From a virus: 60,974 nucleotides of DNA. Below, one piece after another: positions 20,769 to 30,446 of this stretch (positions are counted from its first letter, which is position 1; each line of letters starts with the position of its first letter). Location: positions 1 to 60,974 of IMG/VR virus record IMGVR_UViG_3300043775_003665; one strand, 5' to 3'. A program made the position numbers and the translations under genes. Under the pieces are notes generated by a model that was not told the DNA's origin, ran no database searches, and saw nothing but the letters and a program-made list of their open reading frames with translations.

Positions 20769-23639
20769 TTAAATGATTTTTAATATATTTTTATTTATTG
20801 TGTTTTTATTTCCATTAACGTCTGTCAATTCTAATTCAATAGTATAGTCGCCTTTATGTTTGAATAAGTATGTCAGCCATGTATTACTATAATATATATC
20901 ATTTACATTCTCATTATTATTTTTAAGAGTCCATTTTTGAGCAACAATTCCAGGCATATTTGTAATGTCATAAGAGAATGTAACATGATTTAATCTTTTA
21001 ACCTCCATGTGACTATCGATAACACATAAATCTTGATAGTCCGGATTAAAACTTTCAAAATGAGTTTCAGATTCATCTAGTATTTTTCCACCTATTGGAT
21101 TATTAAATCCAACACTAAAATAGTCATGTGTTCTTGCAGCTTCTTCAGCAACTGCTAAAATATAGGTACATATATCTTCAGTTCCATCAGTTCCAGCAAT
21201 ATCTAAATCAATTAATATCGGGTTATAATTAAATTTAGTTATTATTGGATGTTCTGATGGATCTAATTGAGAAAGTTCATTTGCAACAGCATTCCATGCT
21301 ATTAAATCATTAATGCCGTTAGGGTATGTTGATTGAATCTGATATGAATCTGTAATTAATAAATTTGAATCAACATCATATTGTGTTATATAAAAGTTAT
21401 ATCCATTATTATATCCATTAGATCGTAATAAATCTATCTTAAAAGATGAATTTATATCGCCACCGACTCTCATCATGTTCCAATTGATCTCTTCTCCATC
21501 TTCCCATAGCTGAGTTCTTAACTCTCTCCATTGATATGGTCCTGGAGTTTCATTAAAGCCAGTTGCCGTAGCCGGATCAATATATCTTCTTACTAGTGAA
21601 AATTCTGGACCATCCTCTTCATCGTGTATATAGTTGGCACGATCTAAAGTTAAATAATATGTTGCAATAATATCATCAACTTCCTTTGTATTCTCTCTAG
21701 CCCAATCCCAGTCACTACCTGCAACATCATAAGAGTACTTGTACTCATTCCAATTTAATTGAGGCAGCATTTTTTGGAATATTCCGTAAACTTCAACATT
21801 TTTATTTTTAACTTCAAAATAATCAGGCTTTCTATAAGAACTTCGCACATTATATAGGTCAAATATAGACAATTCAACCGAATATATCCCAGAGTAGGGA
21901 AGTACTATTGGAAATTTTTGGTACTCTGGATGAAAAACTCCAGTACTATCATAATAACCAACGCCTCCTCTAAAAGATTTTGAATAACCTCTAGGTCCAA
22001 GTATTGTCCATTCCATTTCATAGATTCCTTGTCTCCACCAATTATTCCATTGTAATAGATTGTAAGGGTCATTTGCCTTTAACAAATCATAATAATTTAT
22101 TGATGGATTTATGGGATCTTTAAAATCATTCTTAAAATTATTTACCCCATAAGGACCTGCATATTCTTTTCCTGCATCTATCCATGTAAATTTAGCAGAA
22201 TCCCAACTTCCTATGAACGAGTCTGCATTTAAAATAACAGGGCATCCTACTGGAATTCCAGCAAGCGTATTAAAACTTGACAAGTCTTCGATATAGTATC
22301 CATCATAGAAATTTATTATAGATTCTGAAATCTCTTCCCTGTTCGTATTACTAAGTGCTGAAAAATCTTGATCAATTCCAGTCAATCTCCAATCAACTTT
22401 TCTTAAGTCTTCAATATACAACTGTCTCTCTTTAGGATAGCGACTAAAATCAACCTCTTGTCCAGCAGTTTGGTCTTTAATAGAGTGTTGATTATTCCAA
22501 ACGTTTAAATTAAATTGTGCAAAATAATCACCTTCTCCTGTAATGTCTACAATTTTAGCTTGAAGTGGTAAATATTTTTCTTGTAGTTTGTTTTTAAGTC
22601 CATATAGTTTTATAAGTACCTCATCTGGACTATAATCAGTTGACTCAACTACTGTTGGAATATCCCATTCATCAACATTTCCATCAGCTTCATTTAATCT
22701 ATAAACAAGAGAAAATCTGCTAGTCTTTTTTAAATTTGAACTTGGCAGTTGGTTTCCATTATTTTTATTTGCAAGAAATCCAACAGTATCTTGATTTGGA
22801 AGGGCAATTGCTTGCAGCTTTCCAAAGTTTTCTGCCTGCTCATTAATATTCAACCAATATTCTTTGATCGTTATTTTATCATAACCATAAAAATCAATCG
22901 CATTTAGGAGAGCTTTATAAGTACCAACAAATGGCTTTATTTGAGAAGCTTGCAGTAAAAGTTCTTTTCTTTTTTGATTCATTAAAATCCAGTCTGGAGA
23001 CATCTCTAAAATGTTTGAATCTTTAAGTATTACATACTCTTCCTCAGATAGGGACATTCCCATATTTGATAGCAGAACTGATAACCTTTCATCTTCAGAT
23101 TCAGTCTCTCCATATATTCTAATACTTGCAATTAATACTTCTGCGCCGTTATCAACTATTTCATAAATATCAAGAATTCTTGTGTGATAATTATCTTCAT
23201 TACTCATAAGAGCAACATTACACTTAACAGGAATCATTGGAATATTACTATTAATAATTTTAAAACCATTAGAATGTGTTCCTATTGAAGTGCTTGAATC
23301 TAGTATTGGATATGTTTGAATTTCATCTTTTTGAATTTCAAGTATTCCATTAACGCTTTTAGCGCTGTACATAAATATGTCCTCGCTAAATTCATATCCG
23401 CTAAAAAATTTGAATTTTAATGTATTGTTAGAACTACCAGATCCGATTGGAGTGATAAACCTTTCTCCTCCTAATTCACTTTCTACTTGCTCTAATATAT
23501 AAATTGTCAGAGTCTCATATAGTCCAGTAGATACTTTCGGTAAATAACAAACACCCTCCCATATATTCGTTTCAGAATTATATAGAAGGTTTAGGTCATT
23601 TGATTCACTATCAAAAAATCTTAAATTTTGATTTGCCAT
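20769..23639 (-). CDS. Large baseplate wedge-like protein with C-terminal PKD-like domain
   Basis: The 956-residue protein follows the gp6-like gene and a small gene, the place where T4 encodes wedge protein gp7 (about 1030 residues). Size and order therefore suggest a functional counterpart, although no clear sequence match is visible. A stretch near residues 220-260 (PFVGTYKALLNAIDFYGYD) recalls tail proteins of the P2 I type. The last 80 residues (TFSYDITNM, KHKGDYTIELELTDVNGN) look like a PKD/Ig-like domain. Trp and Tyr are abundant. Confidence 0.78.
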   Translation of the reverse strand: MANQNLRFFDSESNDLNLLYNSETNIWEGVCYLPKVSTGLYETLTIYILEQVESELGGERFITPIGSGSSNNTLKFKFFSGYEFSEDIFMYSAKSVNGILEIQKDEIQTYPILDSSTSIGTHSNGFKIINSNIPMIPVKCNVALMSNEDNYHTRILDIYEIVDNGAEVLIASIRIYGETESEDERLSVLLSNMGMSLSEEEYVILKDSNILEMSPDWILMNQKRKELLLQASQIKPFVGTYKALLNAIDFYGYDKITIKEYWLNINEQAENFGKLQAIALPNQDTVGFLANKNNGNQLPSSNLKKTSRFSLVYRLNEADGNVDEWDIPTVVESTDYSPDEVLIKLYGLKNKLQEKYLPLQAKIVDITGEGDYFAQFNLNVWNNQHSIKDQTAGQEVDFSRYPKERQLYIEDLRKVDWRLTGIDQDFSALSNTNREEISESIINFYDGYYIEDLSSFNTLAGIPVGCPVILNADSFIGSWDSAKFTWIDAGKEYAGPYGVNNFKNDFKDPINPSINYYDLLKANDPYNLLQWNNWWRQGIYEMEWTILGPRGYSKSFRGGVGYYDSTGVFHPEYQKFPIVLPYSGIYSVELSIFDLYNVRSSYRKPDYFEVKNKNVEVYGIFQKMLPQLNWNEYKYSYDVAGSDWDWARENTKEVDDIIATYYLTLDRANYIHDEEDGPEFSLVRRYIDPATATGFNETPGPYQWRELRTQLWEDGEEINWNMMRVGGDINSSFKIDLLRSNGYNNGYNFYITQYDVDSNLLITDSYQIQSTYPNGINDLIAWNAVANELSQLDPSEHPIITKFNYNPILIDLDIAGTDGTEDICTYILAVAEEAARTHDYFSVGFNNPIGGKILDESETHFESFNPDYQDLCVIDSHMEVKRLNHVTFSYDITNMPGIVAQKWTLKNNNENVNDIYYSNTWLTYLFKHKGDYTIELELTDVNGNKNTINKNILKII

Positions 23640-23641
23640 TC

Positions 23642-23911
23642 TTACTTAACTTTTTTATCGTCTTTTCTAATTGTGTATGATTTGTATGCTTTTAAATATG
23701 TTACAGAATCAACCCAATCGGCGACAACATGTTGCATCATCGTAATGAAATCATACATTGTATTATTTCGTTGTATGTATTTCGATAATGAATTACTTAA
23801 TATATTTGTTCGATAATCATTACCTTCATGAAGTCTTTGGTCCATTGCTGAAAGTCGAATATCATAACTTTTTACTTTACGAACTTTAAATAAATTACTT
23901 AAAATACCCAT
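23642..23911 (-). CDS. Small protein between gp6-like and wedge-like genes
   Basis: The product is 89 residues, basic at both ends and probably helical (MGILSNLFKVRKVKSYDIRLSAMDQRL). It overlaps the last base of the gp6-like gene and ends two bases before the next start, so it is translated from the same message. No family was recognised. A small baseplate or assembly factor is plausible from position alone. Confidence 0.7.
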   Translation of the reverse strand: MGILSNLFKVRKVKSYDIRLSAMDQRLHEGNDYRTNILSNSLSKYIQRNNTMYDFITMMQHVVADWVDSVTYLKAYKSYTIRKDDKKVK

Positions 23912-25731
23912 TATAATGCTTTTCTATTTTGAGCCTGAATTCTGCTGAAAATGGTGTTTGGAACTGCAGGTTCATCAAAGTAAACTGATAGCGCTGCCAT
24001 TTCTCCAACTTTAGCATCATCAAGAACTGATGCTCCATCTCTATCAGTCCATCCTCCTCTAAATAAGGCAACCTCTTCTTTCTCTAATAGAATATCTCCA
24101 AAAGAGTCCAGATTAATTACATTTTCTGGAAGTGCTGCATTTGGTTCAAAATTAACCAAGGTAGTTTGTACGTTTCTTTTAAAGAAGACATATTTTTGTT
24201 TTCCATTTCCAATATCTTCAAGAGTTGTAGTTGATGGAGTTACCGTTACTGTTTCACTTACATAATATCCTAACCTTCTTGCTGTTTCCTCTTTTTCAGA
24301 AACAAATCTCACATTAACAGAGTCGATTCCTTCGATTCCTTCTAATAGGGCAATAATATCTGACTTTGGTAAACGATCTCTACGTGTTATGTTAATTAAG
24401 TATTGAGAGATTTTTGTTCGAATTTCTCCAAACAAGTTTGTCTTATTGTACCCTTCAAAATATCTTACCTTAACGTCCATTCTAAAATATTGAACTTTAG
24501 GTTCTACAATCTTAACTTCAGTCGTTACCATTTGTCTACCTGAATTTTCTAAAGTTCTAAGGATTCCATTCTTCTCCTCTTCTGAGAAAAAGAATTCCTC
24601 TTGATGTAGATTAAAATAGTCGTTATTTTTAGTCAGTTTTCTTTTTGTGTCTGGCAACATGAATAGGTATATCACGTTGTCATCATCAATATATCCGTCA
24701 TCGGTAGTGTTGTAAGCATCTAGATATGAAAACATACCATATTTTGATAGGAATGCCTCGTAATTGTCCGGAGTTGCTAGTACAAATGAGTGACTTTGTA
24801 AAGGTGCAATTAATTTAGTAAGTTCAATATTTTCAGGATCAGAACCCATAACAGGAGCAACAGTAAACGAAGACTCTAATAATTTATTTAAGTCACACGA
24901 ATTTCCAAGAGAATCAAAACCTTCAGTTTGAAATTTAAAATTAAGGTCTTTAGAACCTGTTAAATTACCTTTGCTTCCATCTGAAATAATATATTCAATA
25001 TCGATTGTAGAACCTTCAAGTGGAATCATTCCAAAAGAACCATTACCAAAATAAATATCAAGACCTCCAGTTATTCCAGTTTTAACTAGGTATCCCTTGG
25101 TTCCAACTTGCATATCATATAATGAATCATACTTGCTCCATAATTCGCTATTAACACTAATCCGAACTGAGTCATTATCTGTTGGTTTCTTAATAATCAC
25201 GTTAAATGATTGCAGTTTTTCACCAGTACCCGTTAGTGTCTGCTTTTCAATTTTACCTTGAATAACAGGAATATAAAGATAATCTGGGCTGCTTTTTTGA
25301 ATTACAAATTGGTCATTGTTTGTTTTTAAGATATATTCTAAACCATTTTTACTTGCTTTAATTACTGAATTTGCAGGAATATTTAGTGTGTCTCCTTCAA
25401 TATCATTAAAAGCACTAGTATTTAATCTTATTTTTAATTCACCTAGGGCAGATGAACCTCTAAATGCATCATGTCCTGCAAGTCTTGCAAGTCCATATAT
25501 AGATTCTGGGTCCTGTGCTGTTAGGATATTTTGTTCAACTGTAGCATCTTCAATATAAAAGAATACTAAATTAGTAATTTCAGCTAGTACTTCAAGTATT
25601 TGAGAATATGGCGAAGCTGTTGTAAATAAATCGCTTGATCGGCCATACACTCTTGAAATATATGTTCGAGTATCGGCAATCATTTCAGTAGCCTTAATCC
25701 TGGCCTTTGATAAAAATTTTAATTCAGTCAT
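23911..25731 (-). CDS. Baseplate wedge protein, gp6/baseplate J-like
   Basis: The 606-residue protein lies directly after the gp25-like gene, as gp6-type proteins do in many contractile-tail phages. Its N-terminus (dense helices, ATEMIADTRTYISRVYG), a central beta-rich part with LKIRLNTSAFNDIEGDTLNIPANSVIKAS, and a late segment with RRDRLPKSDIIALLEGIEGIDSVNVRFVSE fit the baseplate J/gp47/gp6 family. In that family the final helix and strand recur as a lid before the C-terminal arm. It would form the wedge ring around the hub. Assignment rests on pattern, order and size. Confidence 0.78.
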   Translation of the reverse strand: MTELKFLSKARIKATEMIADTRTYISRVYGRSSDLFTTASPYSQILEVLAEITNLVFFYIEDATVEQNILTAQDPESIYGLARLAGHDAFRGSSALGELKIRLNTSAFNDIEGDTLNIPANSVIKASKNGLEYILKTNNDQFVIQKSSPDYLYIPVIQGKIEKQTLTGTGEKLQSFNVIIKKPTDNDSVRISVNSELWSKYDSLYDMQVGTKGYLVKTGITGGLDIYFGNGSFGMIPLEGSTIDIEYIISDGSKGNLTGSKDLNFKFQTEGFDSLGNSCDLNKLLESSFTVAPVMGSDPENIELTKLIAPLQSHSFVLATPDNYEAFLSKYGMFSYLDAYNTTDDGYIDDDNVIYLFMLPDTKRKLTKNNDYFNLHQEEFFFSEEEKNGILRTLENSGRQMVTTEVKIVEPKVQYFRMDVKVRYFEGYNKTNLFGEIRTKISQYLINITRRDRLPKSDIIALLEGIEGIDSVNVRFVSEKEETARRLGYYVSETVTVTPSTTTLEDIGNGKQKYVFFKRNVQTTLVNFEPNAALPENVINLDSFGDILLEKEEVALFRGGWTDRDGASVLDDAKVGEMAALSVYFDEPAVPNTIFSRIQAQNRKAL

Positions 25732-25744
25732 CTCATTTATTTTT

Positions 25745-26098
25745 TTATATAGCGATTGTTATTCCAAACCTGTAGTCAATAGCAATATCTATCGTAACCA
25801 TATTTCTTTCAGTCATTTGCGCAAATTCAACAGTAACATGTACCGGTATTTTTGCAGCTAAAGGAACATATCGCGAAATAGCGCTTTGAACTACTCCTTG
25901 TAACATCGTATCATTGTACATAAAGGAATACACATAATCTTCAAGGTTAAGCCCAAATTCAGGGTCTCCCATCACATCACCCTTTTCGGTAAATATCAAT
26001 GTTTCGATTTGGGATATTATTAGGGCAATATCTTCATCGATTTGTAATTGATCTTCATCATAATTAGGGTCTTCTAGTGATTTTATGTACAATTCCAT
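25745..26098 (-). CDS. Baseplate wedge protein, gp25-like
   Basis: The 117-residue protein has the compact size and signature of the gp25/lysozyme-like baseplate family: EDIALIISQIETLIFTEKGDVMGDPEFG followed by NLEDYVYSFMYN, and a C-terminal strand pair (MVTIDIAIDYRF). In T4, gp25 joins gp6 and gp53 in the wedge core. The gp6-like gene follows after 13 bases, so the usual gp25-gp6 order is kept. Confidence 0.88.
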   Translation of the reverse strand: MELYIKSLEDPNYDEDQLQIDEDIALIISQIETLIFTEKGDVMGDPEFGLNLEDYVYSFMYNDTMLQGVVQSAISRYVPLAAKIPVHVTVEFAQMTERNMVTIDIAIDYRFGITIAI

Positions 26099-26114
26099 AA
26101 TATTATATATTTGT

Positions 26115-26945
26115 TTAAGAATGGAACATCCAGTCGGTACCCTCGTCGCTTTTTATTTCTTCAATTAATGAAGATAGTTCCTCTTCACCAAGTCCTTTAA
26201 TTAGGTCTGGATTAATTTGAATATTTCCAGGAAGAGCAAATCCAAATATTCCAAGTTTTTGTCCTAGCGAAATTTTAATCTTTGCAGAACAATATCTAAA
26301 AAATGCTTCATCTCCAAATAGAGCGCATTCCGGAATTGTTTGGTAAACTTTTAGAATTGTATCTTTTTTAGGTGTTTCTCCTGTGAATTTTAATTCATGC
26401 GTTAGTTGACTATAATGAAAACTATAAGGATTATTAAAAATTTGTCGTGCTAAATCAAAAAACGATTCATTGATTACATAGTATTGCAAATTTTCTGCAG
26501 CCTGTCCCGTTTTAGAACCTCCATAAATTCCACCCATTAACATTCTCTCAATTGCAAAATCTCCTTGCGTAAAGTTTATATCCATACTTCCTCCCCAAGA
26601 ACTTCCTCTTTCCATGATTGCAAATACTGAAAATACTTCACCGCCACCTGTTAGGGGATTCATTGCTGGAAGAGTAAAACTTCTAGTTAATTTAAAGTGA
26701 GGGCTTTGAAACATCGCAGCTGGAATTACCAAGAAGTTTTCTTGAACTGAATACTCGTAATTTTTATAAAACCATTTCTTTGCTCTTTTAACTATATTTT
26801 GAACCTCTTGTTTTGGAAGATTCATCGGAATCATACATGAACCTGTTATGTCAGCCGCAAGTTCATCTACAAATTTATTAAAACAGTCAGTATCCCATGT
26901 CGGATCTAGTAGACTTGAATTTCCAATTGCTGTTATATCACTCAT
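26115..26945 (-). CDS. Putative neck protein, gp13-like
   Basis: The 276-residue product has an N-terminal helical part (PKQEVQNIVKRAKKWFYKNYEYSVQENF) and a C-terminal segment, CSAKIKISLGQKLGIF followed by LPGNIQIN. The latter resembles the conserved ALIKRQWGxNLxKF...LPGGV stretch that I recall from T4/cyanophage neck protein gp13. That would place it at the head-tail junction. The identification is moderate: it rests on this segment and on overall size. Its neighbours are the gp25-like gene and an amidoligase-like gene. Confidence 0.72.
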   Translation of the reverse strand: MSDITAIGNSSLLDPTWDTDCFNKFVDELAADITGSCMIPMNLPKQEVQNIVKRAKKWFYKNYEYSVQENFLVIPAAMFQSPHFKLTRSFTLPAMNPLTGGGEVFSVFAIMERGSSWGGSMDINFTQGDFAIERMLMGGIYGGSKTGQAAENLQYYVINESFFDLARQIFNNPYSFHYSQLTHELKFTGETPKKDTILKVYQTIPECALFGDEAFFRYCSAKIKISLGQKLGIFGFALPGNIQINPDLIKGLGEEELSSLIEEIKSDEGTDWMFHS

Positions 26946-26960
26946 CTTTTTATTTTATTT

Positions 26961-28253
26961 TTATATTGCTCTAGACTTAACAATTTCAACATCGTTAAAT
27001 TTAGCCAGTTTTTTATCAAACGAACCCTCTCTAAAGATTCCTCCATTCATTGTTCCTTTAAAAGTTCCTTTTCCATATACATAACAATCATGTGCGGTAC
27101 AAGTTCCATGAACATAAGAGCCATCTAATTTAGAACTATTAAGCTGTGTTGATTGGTAGAAATTACAATAATGAATATCAGAACCATTAACGTCGCATCC
27201 ATACATATCGCATTCAGTAAATTCTCCTCGTAGGAAACAACTTACAAACTCATAACCTCTAAGGTCAACACAATATTCTAGACGACCTCCATTTACTTGA
27301 ATTTTACCAGCATCTGTGTCATAGTTAATATGTCCTTTACTAAGGTCTCCGTGTGTAAATAATTTCATTACGCGTTCTTTGACTGAATTCCAGTATAGGT
27401 CAACTACTTTAGGATTGTCATCCATATCGACAGTGAACTTAACATTTTTCCAATTATCTTTAATTGTTTTCCAGTCCCTTCTAGCATCGATTATTCTTTG
27501 ATTATCTGCAACTATCTTTTTTAATTCAATTGCATTTAATTCCGTAAAGTCTGGATTTTCGGTTGATTTCCATAATTGAAGTAGGAAACGGTCAACTAAG
27601 TAGAGAATTGTAGTTGTTTTCTTTTCCCAGTCCTCTCCTCCAATATAACGAAATTCAAGATAATTTTTATGTCTTTTATCAAAATTTATCCCGTAGTATT
27701 TTGTATCAGGGTAAATAAAGTTCTGTTGATTGATATGTTTTCCATCAAAGAAATATGTGTCCTCTTTTGGTAGGATAAATTTGATAGATTTTGCGTAGGC
27801 TGAGTTTTCTCTTTTAGGAAAGAATTTGAATACTTGCTCTTCGTTAAAATCCAAAATGAACTTAAGAACATTCATCTTAGAGATACGGTACTTGTTTTCA
27901 ATTTTTGATTTATCAAATGAAAGATTTAAGTGAATCGAAGTCCTATCATTTGTATATCCATTTTCTTGAATCCATTGACAAACATTAATTATCATCAGTC
28001 TGGCTGCAGTATATGGAAGGGCTCCGGTAACCAATTCAAGAAGTTTTGCTCCACCTGACATATCAGGTTCTATTTTAAATTCATCACGAGTTACTTCAAA
28101 ATCGCTATGCGCTTTAGTCTCGACATGAATCTTTTTGCCCAATAACTTTTCAAGTTTTTTTGCAGTTTCTTCAGCGCTAAAATTTGAGTAGAACTCAAAT
28201 TCTACCCCGATTAGGGCATTCTGCAAAATATTAGATTCATTTAGATTATTCAT
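26961..28253 (-). CDS. Amidoligase-like enzyme (COOH-NH2 ligase superfamily) with pentapeptide-like tail
   Basis: The 430-residue product starts with a GVEFEFY motif (about 16-22), then has SGGAKLLELVTGALPY, SIHLNLSFD near 125 and NYLEFRYIGG near 200-210. This set matches the amidoligase_2 branch of the glutamate-cysteine-ligase-like superfamily, whose members join carboxyl and amino groups using ATP. The last 100 residues (about 325-430) consist of short repeats such as FVSCFLRGEFTECDMYGCDVNG, with a pentapeptide-like rhythm that could form a right-handed beta-helix. Substrate unknown; peptide, cell-wall or protein tagging are all possible. It sits among virion genes, so it may be packaged or act on tail proteins. 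Confidence 0.8.
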   Translation of the reverse strand: MNNLNESNILQNALIGVEFEFYSNFSAEETAKKLEKLLGKKIHVETKAHSDFEVTRDEFKIEPDMSGGAKLLELVTGALPYTAARLMIINVCQWIQENGYTNDRTSIHLNLSFDKSKIENKYRISKMNVLKFILDFNEEQVFKFFPKRENSAYAKSIKFILPKEDTYFFDGKHINQQNFIYPDTKYYGINFDKRHKNYLEFRYIGGEDWEKKTTTILYLVDRFLLQLWKSTENPDFTELNAIELKKIVADNQRIIDARRDWKTIKDNWKNVKFTVDMDDNPKVVDLYWNSVKERVMKLFTHGDLSKGHINYDTDAGKIQVNGGRLEYCVDLRGYEFVSCFLRGEFTECDMYGCDVNGSDIHYCNFYQSTQLNSSKLDGSYVHGTCTAHDCYVYGKGTFKGTMNGGIFREGSFDKKLAKFNDVEIVKSRAI

Positions 28254-28305
28254 TCAATTTAGATATATTAACTTAAGTTAGAGTATATATCCAAGTAAAA
28301 AATAA

Positions 28306-29094
28306 CTATACCATAGAATCTCGTTTTGCTATAAGTTTTTGAAGTGATTTGTTAACGCTTACTAACCATTGTTGTTTTGAAATAACATTAATTCGTTTCC
28401 AACTATCAATTTGAGCTTGGATGCTTCTTTCTTGTTCTTGATAGTAGGATGCTTCGTCATTATTATAATTTTTAGCAGCATCTCTTTTTACAATTTCTTT
28501 CCAAGTCGGCCATACGTAAGTACTTTTTGCCTTTAACTCATCATCTGTTAATTTAGAGTTAACTTCAAGTTTTTCTTGTTCTATTTTAATACGAATCTCG
28601 TAACTATTTATTTCTTTATTAATTTGTTCAAGCTTAGACATTTTTTTAATTTTGTCTGCGTATTCTTTAGCAATTTCATTAGCTCCAGTTTTAGGAAGAC
28701 TTGTTTTAACAATGTATCTATAATGAAGTCTTTGGATATTATGTCCTCCTGCATAAATAGCTTCAGTTTGGAAACTATAAGTAGTTTCTCCTCTTTGAAT
28801 TTGGGCATCAATTTGAATATTTCCTTTAACACTCTTACGAATATTCATTGATAACAGTGAATCGGTTGGTTGCGTATACATTTCAATAGATTTAACCATA
28901 TCATAAGTTAAATTGATTCTATCATATTCTCTGTCATACTTCGTGTATTCTTGTTTAAAAGTCTCTACAAACCATTTTTCAGTTGCAGCTAACATCTCAA
29001 CGAGTGTAGGCTCTAATGCATCTAAAATAACATTAACAATATTATCTTGTTTAGACTCATTAATGAATTGTCCATATGTTTTAAATTTGTTCAT
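28306..29094 (-). CDS. Unknown helical protein with FKTYGQFINES-type N-terminus
   Basis: The 262-residue product begins MNKFKTYGQFINESKQDN. Similar short N-terminal motifs (a basic residue, then F..F..E) occur in several T4-like phage proteins that enter proheads, and the acidic protein at 41718-42200 starts in the same way. The middle has strands around QIQRGETTYSFQTEAIY, while the C-terminal 100 residues are charged and helical. It is transcribed from its own class I promoter (29122-29154). Function unknown; an internal virion protein is one possibility. Confidence 0.75.
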   Translation of the reverse strand: MNKFKTYGQFINESKQDNIVNVILDALEPTLVEMLAATEKWFVETFKQEYTKYDREYDRINLTYDMVKSIEMYTQPTDSLLSMNIRKSVKGNIQIDAQIQRGETTYSFQTEAIYAGGHNIQRLHYRYIVKTSLPKTGANEIAKEYADKIKKMSKLEQINKEINSYEIRIKIEQEKLEVNSKLTDDELKAKSTYVWPTWKEIVKRDAAKNYNNDEASYYQEQERSIQAQIDSWKRINVISKQQWLVSVNKSLQKLIAKRDSMV

Positions 29095-29121
29095 GTTTTA
29101 TATATCTGTTTTAATTATAAT

Positions 29122-29154
29122 GTAAATATAAACAAAAAAACCCAGACTGTAAAA
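29122..29154 (-). promoter_or_regulatory. Class I phage promoter upstream of the 28306-29094 gene
   Basis: Read on the minus strand, TTTTAC (29149-29154) is followed after 18 bases by TATATTTAC (29122-29130). Six other places in the window show the same spacing. The upstream hexamer falls in the loop of the terminator hairpin at 29134-29160. The pair resembles the Bacteroidota -33/-7 promoter (TTTG ... TAnnTTTG). Confidence 0.7.
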
Positions 29155-29160
29155 TCTGGG
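29134..29160 (-). terminator. Intrinsic terminator after the S1-like gene
   Basis: On the minus strand, CCCAGA and TCTGGG form a 6-bp stem around an 8-base loop, followed by seven T. It lies between the S1-like gene and the next gene and overlaps the promoter of the latter. Confidence 0.75.
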
Positions 29161-29190
29161 TTGTTAATTTTATGTTAAAGTTATTAACAA

Positions 29191-30405
29191 TTATAGTTTT
29201 AAGAATACCTTTCGGGTTGCAACATCCATTCTTGTAATTTGAACCGTAATGTTATCGTTCTTAGCAAGTGACTCTACTTTGATATTATCAGGAAGCTCTG
29301 AAACGTGAAGTAATCCAACAATTCCATCTCCAACATCTACGAATACTCCGTAATCTTTAACAGATTTTATTGTACCTTTAACTTCAACTGGAAAGCTTTT
29401 GTATTTGGTAGCAACATCTGCCCATGGGTCATTAATTTCAACATGCTCTAATTGAGTCAATGTGATTTTATCGTCATTAATTATTTCTTTAATCTTAAAT
29501 TCGATAACATCGCCTGGATTAATTTCTCGGGCTTTATGTTTTCTTGCCATTTCAGGGTTTAAATCATTTGCATGAATCATTCCGGTTAAACAACCATCAA
29601 ATTCAACAAATACTCCGTATTTTGTAGAACCTGTTACGTTACCCTCTTTAGTTTCTCCAGGAGTACTTCTAAGAGCTTCAATTGCCATTGGAATAAGAGC
29701 TTGAAGATATTTTCGGTGAGAAACAATTACAGTTCCTTTTTCAGGAGAGTAACTCATCGGTACGACATACATTTGTGTGTTGATTACAGAACCAAAGTCT
29801 GCAAGTTTATTAATACCCGCAAGAGATCCTGGCATAAAGCAATCAACTCCTTGTACATTAACAAAGTATCCTCCTCCCGGAATCATACTTGTTACGGTTC
29901 CCATATAGGCAGTATTTCCAGTTTCAGCAGAAGCTAAAATTTCTCTTAGGGTAGCAGCTTTAATACCAGCTTCTACAGAACCTAATACAAATCCTCTAGT
30001 ACTTTTACTTTTTTCTGCGGTAATTTCAACTGCAATTTCAGTTCCAGGAACTAATCGTGCTCTTGAGATTGCAGATTCTTTTGACAATTGGACATACACC
30101 ATTTCACGATATCCAATATCGATAGATGCCCATTCCATGTCTACTGCGTACACTTTACCAGTGTGCATTTCTCCAGCATGTATTACATGTGTTTGATTGT
30201 TTTCACTCCAGTGACTTTCCATTAAATTAAGAAGTTCTTGAGCATATGGTTCTCTTGAATAAACCTTAACACCGTCTGGCGCTTTTACATGGTGGTTTAT
30301 TTTTCTAAGAGTAGATGGGCAATCTGCAGAATACAAATCCCAATCGAAGTTAGAGATATCGCTAGATTGATTCTCTGTTTGTTTAGTTAAAACGTCTTGT
30401 GACAT
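29191..30405 (-). CDS. S1-type RNA-binding protein, ribosomal protein S1-like
   Basis: The 404-residue product consists mainly of four S1/OB-fold repeats at about 78-150, 165-235, 255-325 and 345-404. The last two are most typical (TGSTKYGVFVEFDGCLTGMIH and IKSVKDYGVFVDVGDGIVGLLHVSEL). Host ribosomal protein S1 usually has six repeats, so this is a shorter version with a distinct 75-residue N-terminus. S1 helps 30S ribosomes bind messages that lack a Shine-Dalgarno sequence. Here such sequences are nearly absent, so a role in favouring phage messages is a reasonable inference. An RNA-decay or replicase-like role remains possible. Confidence 0.88.
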   Translation of the reverse strand: MSQDVLTKQTENQSSDISNFDWDLYSADCPSTLRKINHHVKAPDGVKVYSREPYAQELLNLMESHWSENNQTHVIHAGEMHTGKVYAVDMEWASIDIGYREMVYVQLSKESAISRARLVPGTEIAVEITAEKSKSTRGFVLGSVEAGIKAATLREILASAETGNTAYMGTVTSMIPGGGYFVNVQGVDCFMPGSLAGINKLADFGSVINTQMYVVPMSYSPEKGTVIVSHRKYLQALIPMAIEALRSTPGETKEGNVTGSTKYGVFVEFDGCLTGMIHANDLNPEMARKHKAREINPGDVIEFKIKEIINDDKITLTQLEHVEINDPWADVATKYKSFPVEVKGTIKSVKDYGVFVDVGDGIVGLLHVSELPDNIKVESLAKNDNITVQITRMDVATRKVFLKL

Positions 30406-30446
30406 TGTTTTTATTTTAAAAGGTTAATAAGTTATATATTTGTTTT

